This document shows, piece after piece, positions 8,187 to 16,965 of a stretch of DNA of 64,000 bases. The position numbers and the translations under genes were made by a program. The stretch lies in contig NZ_JBLWFT010000001.1 in assembly GCF_048323695.1 (NCBI RefSeq), positions 248,001 through 312,000 on the forward strand, given 5' to 3'. Every line of letters begins with the position of its first letter. Position 1 is the first letter of the stretch. This DNA is from Aquisalimonas sp007126095. Lineage in GTDB: Bacteria > Pseudomonadota > Gammaproteobacteria > Nitrococcales > Aquisalimonadaceae. The notes beneath the pieces are model-generated. The model was not told the origin of the DNA. It saw nothing but the letters and a program-made list of their open reading frames with translations, and made no database searches.

Positions 8187-9068
8187 ATGGCCTATCTCAT
8201 TGGCATTACCCTGTTGTGGGCGTTTTCGTTCAGCCTGATCGGCGAGTATCTCAGCGGGCAGGTCGACAACGACTTCGCGGTGGTCACGCGCGTCCTTCTC
8301 GCCGGAGCTCTGTTCCTGCCGCTGTTGCGCTGGCGCGGTCTGCCGGCTCCACTCATTGGCGGTATGCTTCTGGTGGGCATGCTGCAGTTCGGGGTGACCT
8401 ACCTGTGCCTGTACCGGTCCTTCGCCTATCTCACGGTGCCGGAGGTGCTGCTGTTCACCATCACCACCCCCATCTACGTTGCCCTGATTGATGATGCCCT
8501 GTATCGGCGGTTCTCCCCGGTGGCGCTCGCCGCGGCGGCCATGGCCGTCATCGGTGCGGCGGTGATCCGCTATGACGGTGTCACCGGGGACTTCATCACC
8601 GGTCTGGTCCTGCTGCAGGTCGCCAACATGGCCTTTGCCGCAGGGCAGGTGGGCTACAAGCACCTGACCCGCCGCTACCCCGTGGCTGTGCCGGGTTACC
8701 GCTATTTCGGCTTCTTCTTCATTGGCGGCGCAGTGGTCTCCGTACCCAGCTTCCTGCTCTTCGGCGACGCGGGAATGCTGCCGGAGACCGCCTGGCAGTG
8801 GGCCGTACTCGGCTGGCTCGGGCTGGTGGCCACCGGTCTCGGGCTGTTTCTGTGGAATCACGGCGCCTGCAGGGTGGATGCGGGCACCCTGGCAGTGATG
8901 AACAACGCCATGATTCCCGCCGGGCTGCTGGTCAACCTGCTCATCTGGAACCAGAATGCCGATCTGCCCCGGCTGGCGCTCGGGGGAGCGATCATGGCGG
9001 CATCACTGTGGTTCAATGCCCGCTTTTCTCGCAATGCGGCGTTGGGGTTGACGTCGGCGTCCCGCTAG
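8187..9068 (+). CDS. EamA/DMT family transporter (second copy, divergent)
   Basis: Drug/metabolite-superfamily membrane protein, 293 aa with ten predicted transmembrane segments, opening MAYLIGITLLWAFSFSLIG. The first repeat holds TYLCLYRSFAYLTVPEVLL and the second the motif GLFLWNHGACRVDAGTLAVM. GGAGGG precedes the ATG at 8187. The protein is not closely similar to its divergent neighbour, so the pair is not a recent duplication. The 3' end overlaps the convergent diguanylate cyclase by 56 bp. Substrate unknown. Confidence 0.75.
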   Translation: MAYLIGITLLWAFSFSLIGEYLSGQVDNDFAVVTRVLLAGALFLPLLRWRGLPAPLIGGMLLVGMLQFGVTYLCLYRSFAYLTVPEVLLFTITTPIYVALIDDALYRRFSPVALAAAAMAVIGAAVIRYDGVTGDFITGLVLLQVANMAFAAGQVGYKHLTRRYPVAVPGYRYFGFFFIGGAVVSVPSFLLFGDAGMLPETAWQWAVLGWLGLVATGLGLFLWNHGACRVDAGTLAVMNNAMIPAGLLVNLLIWNQNADLPRLALGGAIMAASLWFNARFSRNAALGLTSASR

Positions 9069-10177
9069 CACCGGGCGGCAGCAGCACGGTGGTGTTACGG
9101 CCACGGTTCTTTGCCTCATAGAGGGCCTGGTCCGCCCGAAAGAGTGTTGACTCGACGGGTTCATCGGCGATGTGGAGCGTGATACCAACGGAGATGGTGA
9201 GGCGGTAGTCGTCGGGCAGTTCTGGTAGCTGCAGATCGAGAACGGTCTCCCGCAAGCGCTCCGCGGCCTGGTGGGCTGCCTCGGGGCCGGAGTTGTTGAG
9301 TATGAGAAGAAACTCCTCGCCGCCAAAGCGTCCGACGAAATCGCCCTGGCGAAGTGACGCACGAAGTGCATCTCCTACGCGGCACAGCGCCATGTCACCT
9401 GCCTGGTGGCCGTAGGTGTCGTTGACCTGCTTGAACAGGTCGACATCCACGAGGCCCACTGCCACGGGCGTACCTTCGGCGCGCTGGGAGTGCGCCTTTT
9501 CGCTCTGTGAATTGAGCTGCTCCAGAGCCGCGCGCCGGTTCGGCAGCCGCGTGAGCGGGTCCAGTGTGGCCAGGTCCCGGAGTTCCGCCAGGGCGATCTC
9601 CAGGCGTGCGTTGCGCTGGCGCAGGGTGTGTCTCAGCCCGGCTATGAAACCGCCCAGCAGGCAGAGCATAGTGATCACCAGCGCGTAGGTCAGAATCACA
9701 GGGGGCCTCGGCGCGGATATTCAGCCGCTCCGGCGCCCAGAAAGCCAGGGTGCCGATCAGAAAGACGTAGGCTGCGACGTGGTAGCCGCCGAGCCACAGC
9801 AGGCGGCGTGTATCGTAGGCGAGAGCGGCAAACAGCATCCCGACCGTTGCCATCAGCACCACCGCCACGCGCAGCTGCGGATCCTGGAGGTGATACATGC
9901 CATACAGGGCGGGCAGCAGGCTCAGCATGACCTGGGCTCCGGTCATGCTGGGGTCGTGCAGATAGAGGTTCACGCCCGAACGGATGAGCAGCACGTACGC
10001 TGCGAGCAGGGTGAGGTACATCAGTGCCACATGCACCACCCGGACGGGCTCCATGAAGCCGGCCAAGGTGGCACTGGCAAGGGTCAGCAGCAGGCAGAGC
10101 TGGGCCAGAAATCCCCACAGCGTGCGCTGCAGTCTCAGGGACTGGGCCCCGCTGACGGACTCGACGGATTTTTCCAT
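9013..10177 (-). pseudogene. Membrane-bound diguanylate cyclase, frameshifted in a C-run
   Basis: The gene reads in two frames. Codons 10177 to about 9706 encode six hydrophobic segments, ending APERLNIRAEAP. From 9699 to 9013 a different frame continues with a final membrane helix and a GGDEF domain. That domain has the start motif DPLTRLPNRRAALEQLN, the active-site RFGGEEF, and an RxxD inhibitory site (RQGD) five residues upstream. The two frames meet at five consecutive C on the coding strand (G-run 9701-9705); with four C the reading continues EAPVILTY. It therefore looks like a one-base insertion in an otherwise complete cyclase that would make c-di-GMP. A sequencing error, recent inactivation or phase variation are all possible. 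Confidence 0.75.
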
Positions 10178-10350
10178 GTTGACGCCGCGCCGACACCGGC
10201 CGAGGTGGAGCTGCCTTCCGGGATTCGGCGACTCATTCTAGTTATTGTTCGACGGCCAGCCGGGCCACGCCGGCCTAGCCATCCTTTTGATTATCGTCAA
10301 GCCTAACCCGCCGTGGCCGATTCGCGAAATACGCTGTGTGAGTATTGGTG

Positions 10351-11916
10351 TCAGCTGGTGGTCATGCCCTGCTGGTAGCGGTCGCGCAGCTCGCGTTTCA
10401 GGACCTTGCCGATGGCGGACAGCGGCAGCTCGTCCACGCACTGGATGTCGGCCAGGCGCTGGGTCTTGCCGAGCTGGCCGTTGGCCCAGGCGAGCAGGTC
10501 GTCCGGGTTGCCCTCGTAACCGTCCTCTATGACCACGAAGGCCACCGGCGTCTCGCCCCAGCGCTCCGACGGCACGCCCACGACAGCACAGTCGTGAACG
10601 GCCGGGTGCTCGCGCAGCACGGCCTCCAGATCGGTGGGGTAGATGTTGAATCCGCCGGATATGATCATGTCCTTCTTGCGGTCCATGATCACCAGGAAGC
10701 CGTCCTCGTCGAAGCGGCCGATGTCGCCTGTGCGAATGAACCGCCGCCCGTCCGGGGCGTACCATTCCGCCTCGGCGGTCTTCTCCGGCTGGTTGTGGTA
10801 GCCGATCATAAGGCCGGCGGAGTGGCCGACGATTTCGCCCATCTCGCCGTGCGGGACCTCATTGCCGTCGTCATCAATGAGCCGGATGTCGTGGCCGGGC
10901 ACGGGCTGTCCCACGGTGTGCAGCTTGTCCGGATGGTGATGGGCCAGCAGGCTGCAGACGCCGCCGCCCTCGGTCATGCCGTAGTTGTCGATCAGGCGCC
11001 CGGGCCAGCGCGCGAGCACGTCCGCCTTGAGTTCGGCGCGGAAGGGCGCGCTGGTGCACAGCTTGCACTGGAAGGCCGAGAGATCGTAGGCGTCGAAGTC
11101 CGGCACATCCATGATGCGCTGGTATTGCACCGGCACGAGAATGGTATGCGTGACGCGGTACTGCTCGGCGAGCTGGAGGTAGCGTACGGCGTCGAATTTG
11201 GCCATCAGCAGCAGCATGCCGCCCAGCGCCAGCGTCTGGAAGAAGGGCACCAGCGTGGTGTTGGAATACAGCGGCGTCGACAGGAGGGTGATGCTCTCCG
11301 GCCCGATCCCGTACTCCTCGGAGATGCCCCGGCGGATGTGCCCCCAGCGCAGCTGATGGGGTTGCACGATCCCCTTGGGCGTCCCGGTCGTGCCTGAGGA
11401 GTAGATGATGTTGAAGGGCCACTCCGGCTCGATGCTCACAGCATCGGCCTGGCTTCCTTCCGCTGCGAGCCATTCGCCGAGCGGCGTGCCCGCGGCGGTG
11501 TCATCCAGGGTGATCCAGCGTGCATCGATCCGTGCGCTGACCGGGGCGAGGGCTTCCGCATTGGCCGCATCCACGAACAGGTGGCCTGCGCCAGCGTCGG
11601 TCACCATGTGGGCGAGGCTCTCCGGCGTGGCCGAGGGGGCTAGCGGAGCGGCGACGACACCCGCACGCAGTGCGCCCAGGAAAACGGTCACGTAGGCGAT
11701 CGATGTGCCCGCGCAGATGCTGATGGCATCGCCGGGGCCGAGGCCGTCCCGTTGCAGCGTTGCCGCGACCCGCTCCATGGCGGCGTTCAGCTCGCCGTAG
11801 GTCATTGTCGCTCCGTCCTGCACCAGCGCCCGGGCGTCCGGGCGTTCCCCGGCGTGGGTGCGGATCAGGTCCGGCACAGTGGCGAAGGGCTGTTCACTGA
11901 GGGCGTTCAGGTCCAT
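10351..11916 (-). CDS. Acyl-CoA synthetase (AMP-binding, ANL superfamily)
   Basis: Adenylate-forming CoA ligase, 521 aa. The AMP-binding signature IIYSSGTTGTPKGIVQPHQL is at about residue 170. The motif IDNYGMTEGGGV, the hinge region RFIRTGDIGRFDEDGFLVI and the catalytic-lysine tail (LSAIGKVLKRELRDRY) follow. The start at 11916 has AGGACG 8 nt upstream; an upstream ATG at 11979 lacks a signal. The size suits medium-chain or aryl acid ligases of the CaiC/4-coumarate-like group. It stands apart from the liv ligase, and its substrate cannot be assigned. Confidence 0.85.
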   Translation of the reverse strand: MDLNALSEQPFATVPDLIRTHAGERPDARALVQDGATMTYGELNAAMERVAATLQRDGLGPGDAISICAGTSIAYVTVFLGALRAGVVAAPLAPSATPESLAHMVTDAGAGHLFVDAANAEALAPVSARIDARWITLDDTAAGTPLGEWLAAEGSQADAVSIEPEWPFNIIYSSGTTGTPKGIVQPHQLRWGHIRRGISEEYGIGPESITLLSTPLYSNTTLVPFFQTLALGGMLLLMAKFDAVRYLQLAEQYRVTHTILVPVQYQRIMDVPDFDAYDLSAFQCKLCTSAPFRAELKADVLARWPGRLIDNYGMTEGGGVCSLLAHHHPDKLHTVGQPVPGHDIRLIDDDGNEVPHGEMGEIVGHSAGLMIGYHNQPEKTAEAEWYAPDGRRFIRTGDIGRFDEDGFLVIMDRKKDMIISGGFNIYPTDLEAVLREHPAVHDCAVVGVPSERWGETPVAFVVIEDGYEGNPDDLLAWANGQLGKTQRLADIQCVDELPLSAIGKVLKRELRDRYQQGMTTS

Positions 11917-12347
11917 GGAATTACGTCCTGTCTCCGGGCGATCGGGGAAGACTAGTGGAGAAGGCTGAGGGTTGTCCATACTGCGAACAAGGATTTCGCA
12001 GTGCAGAACATAGCGGGCAGTCAGGCCTTCGTCCTGCGCTCACTGTCCACTGTGCTGCGGCCTGATTCCTTGCCCTGGCAGAGCGCCGCATCGGAATGTC
12101 AGGAGCACGAACGCGAGCACCAGCGAGCTGGTTGCCACTCGCATGGCCATCAGGCTGTAGAATGCGAAGCGGGCGCGGATCGGGTCGATGGTATAGCGTG
12201 AGGCCGACGAGGATTCGAGGGTCGAGGGTTGGTTTGTTGCGGGCTGGTCGACCATTCGTGTCGCGGGCGGTGCTCCCCGATCCTGTGGTGGACTGTTCAC
12301 GATCGTACATGCATGCACAACAGTGGGGCATTTAAAGGGGAAGCGGT
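11917..12347. other. 431-bp region between two divergent genes
   Basis: This gap separates the acyl-CoA ligase and the histidine phosphatase and should contain both promoters. The only coding possibility I can support is a 71-codon minus-strand frame (listed separately). No repeats or RNA features are visible. Confidence 0.4.
12040..12255 (-). CDS. Possible small single-span membrane protein
   Basis: A 71-codon frame starting MVDQPATNQP. It has a polar N-terminus (to about residue 28) and a hydrophobic segment at about residues 30-54 (ATSSLVLAFVLLTFRC is its core) that ends with a cysteine, then a short polar tail. The organisation (charged stretch RYTIDPIRAR, then one transmembrane helix) looks protein-like. 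The ribosome binding site (GGGGAG) is rather far, about 17 nt upstream. No family recognised; it could be spurious. Confidence 0.3.
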   Translation of the reverse strand: MVDQPATNQPSTLESSSASRYTIDPIRARFAFYSLMAMRVATSSLVLAFVLLTFRCGALPGQGIRPQHSGQ

Positions 12348-12923
12348 GTGAGCGGAGTCGCAGATGACCGAGTAACTCTCTATCTGGTGCGCCACGGCAG
12401 GGCTGCGGGCTCCTGGGACGAATCCCGGGACCCGCGGCTTGATGCCGAGGGCCACAGACAGGCCGAGCGCGCATCTGCGGAAATCGATGCAATGGCCGGG
12501 CGCCCGCTGGCGCTGTGTACCAGCCCGCTGCAGCGGGCCCGCGAGACCGCCGCGCCCCTGGCGGCGCGCTGGGAAACGGCCCCCGCCGTGGAGCCCGGGG
12601 TGGCGGAAGTGCCGTCGCCGGGGATGTCACTGCAGGAGCGGGGTGGCTGGTTGCAGGGCCTGCTGCAGTCCCGCTGGCCGGATCTCGAGCCGCATCTGTG
12701 GCAGTGGCGTGAGCAGGCAGTGGACACCCTGTGCGCCTGCCAGCGCGATACGGTGTTCGTCACCCACGCGGTCCTGATCAACGCCGTGGTGGCGGCCGTC
12801 ACCGATGACCCGCGGGTGCTGGTGTTCCGGCCCGACTACTGTTCGGTCACGACCCTGCATCTGCGCCGGGGCGCGCTGGCGCTGCACGCCCTGGGCCGTG
12901 AAGCCGATACCCGCCTGCGCTGA
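12348..12923 (+). CDS. Histidine phosphatase family protein
   Basis: Phosphoglycerate-mutase-like phosphatase, 191 aa. The catalytic RHG motif is at about residue 14 (LYLVRHGRA). An R-containing motif follows (CTSPLQRARETAAPL), and the second active-site histidine lies in FVTHAVLINAVV. Start is GTG at 12348 with GGGGA 8 nt upstream. The compact size resembles SixA/CobC-like phosphatases; the substrate could be a phosphohistidine or a small phosphorylated metabolite. It is isolated between two minus-strand genes. Confidence 0.8.
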   Translation: MSGVADDRVTLYLVRHGRAAGSWDESRDPRLDAEGHRQAERASAEIDAMAGRPLALCTSPLQRARETAAPLAARWETAPAVEPGVAEVPSPGMSLQERGGWLQGLLQSRWPDLEPHLWQWREQAVDTLCACQRDTVFVTHAVLINAVVAAVTDDPRVLVFRPDYCSVTTLHLRRGALALHALGREADTRLR

Positions 12924-12986
12924 GTGGTGGTGTCCCGTCCCGGCAGTACGCGCGATTGATGCGCTTCGCCTGGACGGGGTAACCGG

Positions 12987-14189
12987 TTACTGCAGGTAGT
13001 CGCAGTTGCTCTCGTCCAGTGGCCGCACGGTCTGCTCCGCCGGGATAGTGTTCAGGATCTCGTAGTAGTCACCCGCGGCTTCCGTGTCGCGCGGCGACTT
13101 GATGCGGGCCAGGTGCATGTCGATGGCCAGGCGTCCATCGGCGCGCAGTTCCCCGCCGCGGCCGTAGATGTCGTCCACCGGCGTGGCGCGCATCTGTTCC
13201 ATCACGGTCTCCGGGTCGTCCGTGCCCGTCGCCTCGATGGCGCGGAGGTAGTGCGTGACGGCCGAATAGACGGACGCGCTGAACTGACTGCCGAAGAAGC
13301 CGGACCGTTCCTGGAACCGCTCGGCCCAGGCGCGATTGTCGTCGTCGTCGTTCCAGTACCAGGCCGTGGTCAAGCGCAGGCCCTGAGAGACGTACAGGCT
13401 CAGTTCCTCGGGCAGGGCTTCCGTGGTCAGCAGACCGGCGAGGATCTGATCGCCCTCGGGAATCCCGAGTTCGTACGCCGTGCGGATGGCCCGGGCCTGA
13501 TCCTGCCCGGCATTGGCCAGGGCAATGACGTCCGCCCCGGAGGCTGCCGCTTCGAGGATCGGCCCGACGAAATCCTCGCCCTGGAAGGGGTGCAGGGAGG
13601 TGCCTACAACCCGGCCGTCGTGGGCTTCGATGACGGCGGTGGAGTCCGCCTGCAGGCTCTCCCCGAAAGAGTAGTCGGCGGTGACGAAATGCCAGCTCTC
13701 GTAGCCTTCCTCCAGCAGCGCCGCGGTGGTCCCTGCCGCCAGGGCATAGGTGTCGAACATCCAGTGCGCGCCCAGAGGCGAGCAGTGCTCGCCCGTCAGG
13801 CTCGACGAGACGGAGTCGGTGTGGAGCGTGATGATGCCGTGTTCGCGGGCGTAGTGCTGAATGGGAATGGCCGTGTTGGAGCCCACCATGCCCAGGAACG
13901 CATCCACGTTGTAATTCTCGTGCAGGTCGCGCGCGTGCTCCATGGCGAGGTCTTCATCCAGCGCATGGTCGCGCGAAATGACCCGGATCCGGTTGCCCAG
14001 CACTTCACCGCCAAAGTCTTCCACGGCCATGGCGGCGGCGATCTCGGCCCCTTCGCCCACTTCCCGGTAGGTCGATTGCATGTCGGAGATCAGGCCGATG
14101 CGCACCTCGCCGTCCGAGATGCCGGCGTGCGCCGCGAGCGGCGAGGCCAGTAGACCCAGGATTCCAAGACCAATGACTGAGCGTCGCAT
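12987..14189 (-). CDS. Orphan LIV-type ABC transporter substrate-binding protein
   Basis: Periplasmic binding protein of the Peripla_BP_6 type, 400 aa. The signal peptide MRRSVIGLGILGLLASPLAAHA is cut near residue 22. The mature protein starts with SDGEVRIGLISDMQSTYREV and includes VDAFLGMVGSNTAIPIQHYA, as in branched-chain/urea-type binding proteins. AAGGAGAGA precedes the ATG at 14189; the longer frame to 14369 lacks a signal peptide and is rejected. No permease or ATPase gene is adjacent, so it must use a distant transporter, perhaps the liv system at 1-6.1 kb, or serve as a sensor. Confidence 0.8.
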   Translation of the reverse strand: MRRSVIGLGILGLLASPLAAHAGISDGEVRIGLISDMQSTYREVGEGAEIAAAMAVEDFGGEVLGNRIRVISRDHALDEDLAMEHARDLHENYNVDAFLGMVGSNTAIPIQHYAREHGIITLHTDSVSSSLTGEHCSPLGAHWMFDTYALAAGTTAALLEEGYESWHFVTADYSFGESLQADSTAVIEAHDGRVVGTSLHPFQGEDFVGPILEAAASGADVIALANAGQDQARAIRTAYELGIPEGDQILAGLLTTEALPEELSLYVSQGLRLTTAWYWNDDDDNRAWAERFQERSGFFGSQFSASVYSAVTHYLRAIEATGTDDPETVMEQMRATPVDDIYGRGGELRADGRLAIDMHLARIKSPRDTEAAGDYYEILNTIPAEQTVRPLDESNCDYLQ

Positions 14190-14343
14190 TCCGTGTCTCT
14201 CCTTGCGTCCTCCGGACGCCGACGTATGACGTATTGTTGTTGTGCGGGTGCAATGGCCCCCAGAGCCGCTGCTCCGTGACGTCGGCGAGTATGACATGTT
14301 CCATTTCCCGGTTGGAGCCCGGGCTCGGCCGGGCGCTGTGTCG

Positions 14344-15798
14344 CTACTGTTTCTCCAGTGCCTCCTCAAGGGCCACGCACACCCGGTGAAAGGCCTCCCG
14401 GGCGCCGTCGTCCATGGCGCATTCGTTGCCGAGCCGGTCTGCGAATAGTACGCCGACCAGGCCTTTCGGGCCCCGTATCGCCTGTATCAGGTAATCGTCG
14501 GCCTGGAACAGTACGCCGCCCAGGGCCTTCAGTTTGTGCCGCAATGGTGATGGTTTACCCGCCGTCACCCGCGCCGGTTTCCTGCCGGGTGGCAGATGAT
14601 TCATGAGCCACTGCCCCTCGGCGGGCAGGCCGGTGGTGAGCAGGATAGGGTCTGTCTCCGCGCCCAGCGCCAGATAGGGCCGGAGTGTGTCGGCGTTCTT
14701 GTTGAGGCGGAAGAAGATCGTCCTGTTCATGCCGAGCCCGTGGTGAACCGCGCGCGTCGCCAGCGTCAGCAGGGGGGCGTAGGTGTCCACGCGCTCATGC
14801 CGCAGTTCCAGCTCGTTGCGAATGCGGTCCAGGTTGTCTTCTTCCAGCTCTTCGATGAGGCGCTGGAACACGTCATGCCGGGGCATCAGGCACATGCCGC
14901 GCGCGGGCACGGACGCCTCCGGCTGGGGCTGCGTGCGGGTGAGCGGCAGCCACGCGGGCGGGCTTTGCAGCGGGTGCTCCTCTGCCGCCTGCCGGGAGAT
15001 GGGCGGGATGGTCTCGGCCGCACTCTCGGTGTCCGTTGCAAGATAGGTTGCGAGCACCTCCAGTAGCCGTTCCATGCCCGTAGTTTCCCAGCCATGCTCG
15101 CCGATGGATGTCAGCTCCAGGGCGAGGCGAATGCCCAGGGTCCGCCGGGAGGTGATGTTCTCCGGGAGGACGTACTCCATCATCAGCGTCGGGATCCGCC
15201 ACGCCTCGTTCAGGCCCATGGCGAGGTCCATGGCGGCGAAGCCGAGGGTGACGTACTCCGCCTCGCGGCGGCGGATGCCGGTGCGCTCACGGAGTTCGTC
15301 CATCGTCTCCATGAGCGCCTGGCCATCCGGGTCGGCCCGCAGTGCGAACTCGCCTGCATAACGCGCGAGGGCCGCGGCATAGACCTCGCCCGGGAGGATG
15401 TCCTTGCGCCGTTCTGCCCAATGTTCCGCCTGTCGGGCCGTGTGGTACGCGTTCGCGAGGGCGCGGCGGTACTTCTCCGCGGCGGATGCGGACAGGGTGG
15501 AGTCAATCGCGGGCCAGCCCTTGGCAAGCTCCATGGCCCGGCTTTGCCCGAGCATGAGTAGCGCCTGGTCGGGTGTGGTGGTCTGTGCGTCCAGGTGCCG
15601 GTGCTTGTGGCCGTTCGCCGCGCGCAGGATGTTCATGGCCAGGGCCGGGTCCCGGACGATTATCGGGTGCAGGTCGCGTACACCGAGATTGTTGCCCTCC
15701 GGCCCTGCCAGGCGTGCCAGCGCCGCCGCAGACGACGGCAGTATCGGCAGATACGGCTTCTCCAGGTGGGACAGCCAGTCCTCCAGGCGTTGTTGCAT
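14344..15798 (-). CDS. HDOD domain protein
   Basis: Cytoplasmic signalling protein, 484 aa. Residues of about 15-230 have the HDOD pattern (YLPILPSSAAALARLA, then IIVRDPALAMNILRAAN and PDQALLMLGQSRAMELAKGW). The catalytic HD pair of true HD phosphohydrolases is not apparent, as expected for HDOD. After a low-complexity linker (about 290-325), residues 330-480 form a second alpha/beta region with a GAF-like feel (RTIFFRLNKNADTLRPYLAL). AGGAG stands 6 nt before the ATG at 15798. HDOD proteins often work with c-di-GMP and motility; here motAB lies immediately divergent. Confidence 0.75.
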   Translation of the reverse strand: MQQRLEDWLSHLEKPYLPILPSSAAALARLAGPEGNNLGVRDLHPIIVRDPALAMNILRAANGHKHRHLDAQTTTPDQALLMLGQSRAMELAKGWPAIDSTLSASAAEKYRRALANAYHTARQAEHWAERRKDILPGEVYAAALARYAGEFALRADPDGQALMETMDELRERTGIRRREAEYVTLGFAAMDLAMGLNEAWRIPTLMMEYVLPENITSRRTLGIRLALELTSIGEHGWETTGMERLLEVLATYLATDTESAAETIPPISRQAAEEHPLQSPPAWLPLTRTQPQPEASVPARGMCLMPRHDVFQRLIEELEEDNLDRIRNELELRHERVDTYAPLLTLATRAVHHGLGMNRTIFFRLNKNADTLRPYLALGAETDPILLTTGLPAEGQWLMNHLPPGRKPARVTAGKPSPLRHKLKALGGVLFQADDYLIQAIRGPKGLVGVLFADRLGNECAMDDGAREAFHRVCVALEEALEKQ

Positions 15799-15971
15799 GG
15801 TCTGCTCCTGATGCTCGGGCTCGCGAACCTCTTTAATTGTGGCCCGATTGTCGCCGATGGCCCGGCGGCAGTTTGCGAACCAGTTGGCCGTTATGAATAC
15901 CCGCCCCCGTGTAGCATGCCGTTTGAATGGCCGGTCAGGAGGGCCGGGTGAGCGGGCGGGAATCATCGGGC

Positions 15972-15998
15972 TTCAGTTTCCGCAATACCGGCCGATCA
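15972..15998 (+). promoter_or_regulatory. Sigma-28 (FliA) promoter of motAB
   Basis: TTCAGTTT, 11 nt, GCCGATCA. This matches 6 of 8 and 7 of 8 positions of the enterobacterial FliA consensus (TAAAGTTT-N11-GCCGATAA). It lies 92 nt before motA. motAB are late (FliA-dependent) genes in many gammaproteobacteria, which supports the call. Confidence 0.7.
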
Positions 15999-16090
15999 CA
16001 GGGACAGAGTTCAAGCGGACGGCGGCGGTGTGCGCGCCCGTCCTCCGACACGCTTCAAACAAACAAGTCCACAGGGCGTGGGAGTGGAAC

Positions 16091-16945
16091 ATGTTGATTG
16101 TCTTGGGTGCGTTGATTGTGGTGTTTTCGGTCATTACGGGCTATGTGGCCCACGGTGGCCAGCTCGCAATCCTATGGCAGCCCTACGAGTTCCTCATCAT
16201 CAGTGGCGCCGCTTTCGGCGGCTTTCTGATCGCGAATCCGGGCAAGGTCGTCAAGAAGGTCTTCCGGGTGATCCCGCTGTTGTTCAAAGGTACGGTCTAC
16301 AGCAAGGCCACGTACATGGACCTGTTGGCCATGCTCTACGACCTCTTCTACAAGGCGCAGCGCGAAGGGCTGCTGGCCATTGAGGAGGACGTCGATGATC
16401 CGCAGAACAGCGAGCTCTTCCAGAAGTATCCGCGCATCCTCGCCGAAGAAGAGGCCATGACCTTTCTCACGGATTATCTGCGCCTGATGGTGGGGGGCAG
16501 CATGAATCCCCATGAGCTGGAAAACCTCATGGACCTGGAACTGGAGACCCTGCACGAAGAAGAGGAGATGCCCGCCCACGCGGTCAACATGACCGCCGAC
16601 GCGCTCCCGGGTTTCGGCATCATTGCGGCGCTGCTGGGCATCACCATTGCCATGGGTGAAATTGACGGCCCGGTCACAGTAATCGGGCAGCTGGTTGCCG
16701 CCGCACTGATCGGCACGTTCACCGGCATTCTCGCCGGCTATTCCTTCGTCGGTCCTCTGGGCAAGGCCATGGAGCACCGTGCACGGGAGAAGGCCAAGCT
16801 GCTGGAGATCATCAAGGTCACCATCATGGCCATTCTCAACGGATACAAGCCGGTGCTTGCCGTGGAGTTCGGGCGCAAGGTCATGTACGACAACGAACGC
16901 CCCGGTTTCGAAGAACTCGAGAACCATCTCAAGGGCCGCGGCTGA
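16091..16945 (+). CDS. motA: Flagellar motor stator protein MotA
   Basis: Inner-membrane stator subunit that with MotB conducts ions and pushes against FliG, 284 aa. It starts MLIVLGALIVVFSVITGYVA and has four hydrophobic segments: two near the N-terminus and two at about residues 170-225 (LPGFGIIAALLGITIAMG, then LVAAALIGTFTGILAGY). The cytoplasmic loop carries the charged residues that contact FliG, and the C-terminus ends PGFEELENHLKGRG. Its length matches MotA of the proton-driven type. The ATG at 16091 follows GGGAGTGG; longer upstream frames lack a signal. It is 20 nt upstream of motB. Confidence 0.93.
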   Translation: MLIVLGALIVVFSVITGYVAHGGQLAILWQPYEFLIISGAAFGGFLIANPGKVVKKVFRVIPLLFKGTVYSKATYMDLLAMLYDLFYKAQREGLLAIEEDVDDPQNSELFQKYPRILAEEEAMTFLTDYLRLMVGGSMNPHELENLMDLELETLHEEEEMPAHAVNMTADALPGFGIIAALLGITIAMGEIDGPVTVIGQLVAAALIGTFTGILAGYSFVGPLGKAMEHRAREKAKLLEIIKVTIMAILNGYKPVLAVEFGRKVMYDNERPGFEELENHLKGRG

Positions 16946-16965
16946 GGTAGTCCAGGAGCGAAAGC

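Noticed and set aside
11921..12331. 136-codon minus-strand open frame between the ligase and the phosphatase
   Set aside because: Random-looking Arg/Pro/Ser-rich sequence that overlaps the ligase start; the shorter 12040-12255 frame in another phase is more protein-like.
15834..15860. A second FliA-like promoter for motAB (TAATTGTG-N11-GCCGATGG)
   Set aside because: The -35 matches only 4 of 8 positions; the site at 15972-15998 fits better and is closer to motA.
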